Shown here: positions 16,611-18,469 of the stretch, in pieces
Position numbering within the stretch: the first letter of the stretch is position 1
How the letters are laid out: each line of letters opens with the position of its first letter
From: an uncultured Demequina sp.
GTDB lineage: Bacteria; Actinomycetota; Actinomycetes; Actinomycetales; Demequinaceae
Reading direction: 5' to 3'
Length of the DNA stretch: 18,469 bases
Assembly: GCA_937925595.1 (NCBI GenBank)
Contig: CALALQ010000078.1
Span: 1-18,469, forward strand
Notes under the pieces: model-generated
The model's input: the letters and a program-made list of their open reading frames with translations, nothing else
What the model was told of the DNA's origin: nothing
Database searches by the model: none
Made by a program: the position numbers and the translations under genes

Positions 16611-18469
<1,859 letters not shown>

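Overview
The window is high-GC DNA with GTG starts, tight gene packing and 4-base GTGA overlaps. Its gene order is characteristic of Actinomycetota: rho - rpmE - prfA - prmC - threonylcarbamoyl-AMP synthase - wecA-like - atpI-like - atpBEFHAGD, the same backbone as around Rv1297-Rv1310 in Mycobacterium tuberculosis. Unlike mycobacteria, the b and delta subunits of ATP synthase are separate genes. Together with the AtpB and AtpD sequence style this suggests the order Micrococcales (inference; genus not assignable from the sequence alone).

Layout. (1) Positions 1-2556 are the end of a carbohydrate-catabolism cluster: the C-terminal part of a xylose-isomerase-like sugar isomerase/epimerase, a ThuA-like protein, and a convergent ROK-family repressor. 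The ROK gene is preceded by a perfect 10-bp inverted repeat that is a good candidate operator. (2) Positions 2557-4710 hold a 373-base intergenic region, rho (with the Arg-rich insertion typical of actinobacterial Rho) and a textbook intrinsic terminator. A hairpin runs into the rho Shine-Dalgarno sequence. (3) Positions 4711-7367 hold a hairpin-rich leader, a secreted M6 (immune-inhibitor-A type) metalloprotease with a (Lys-Pro-Gly)8 linker encoded by an 18-bp tandem repeat, and a 19-bp terminator stem. (4) Positions 7386-7769 encode a small lipoprotein of unknown function. The protease and lipoprotein sit as an accessory pair between rho and rpmE, which are neighbours in M. tuberculosis. (5) Positions 7770-12402 are a translation and cell-envelope operon: L31 with a structured leader, RF1, the RF1 methyltransferase PrmC, the t6A enzyme Sua5/TsaC, a polyprenyl-phosphate HexNAc-1-P transferase, and an AtpI-like membrane protein. 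(6) Position 12403 to the end is the F1Fo ATP synthase operon in the order a, c, b, delta, alpha, gamma, beta; beta runs off the window.

Functionally, RF1 is the substrate of PrmC encoded next to it, and the AtpI-like protein leads into the ATP synthase genes. The most unusual points are these. The conserved N-terminus of AtpB has no ATG/GTG/TTG start and seems to begin at CTG 12466 behind a GGAGAG Shine-Dalgarno. AtpD carries a Lys/Ala/Pro-rich N-terminal tail. Hairpins lie immediately upstream of rho and of the M6 protease gene, and the protease has a repeat-encoded, potentially length-variable linker. Apart from these, the region is largely conserved housekeeping DNA. No clear new multi-gene system was found.
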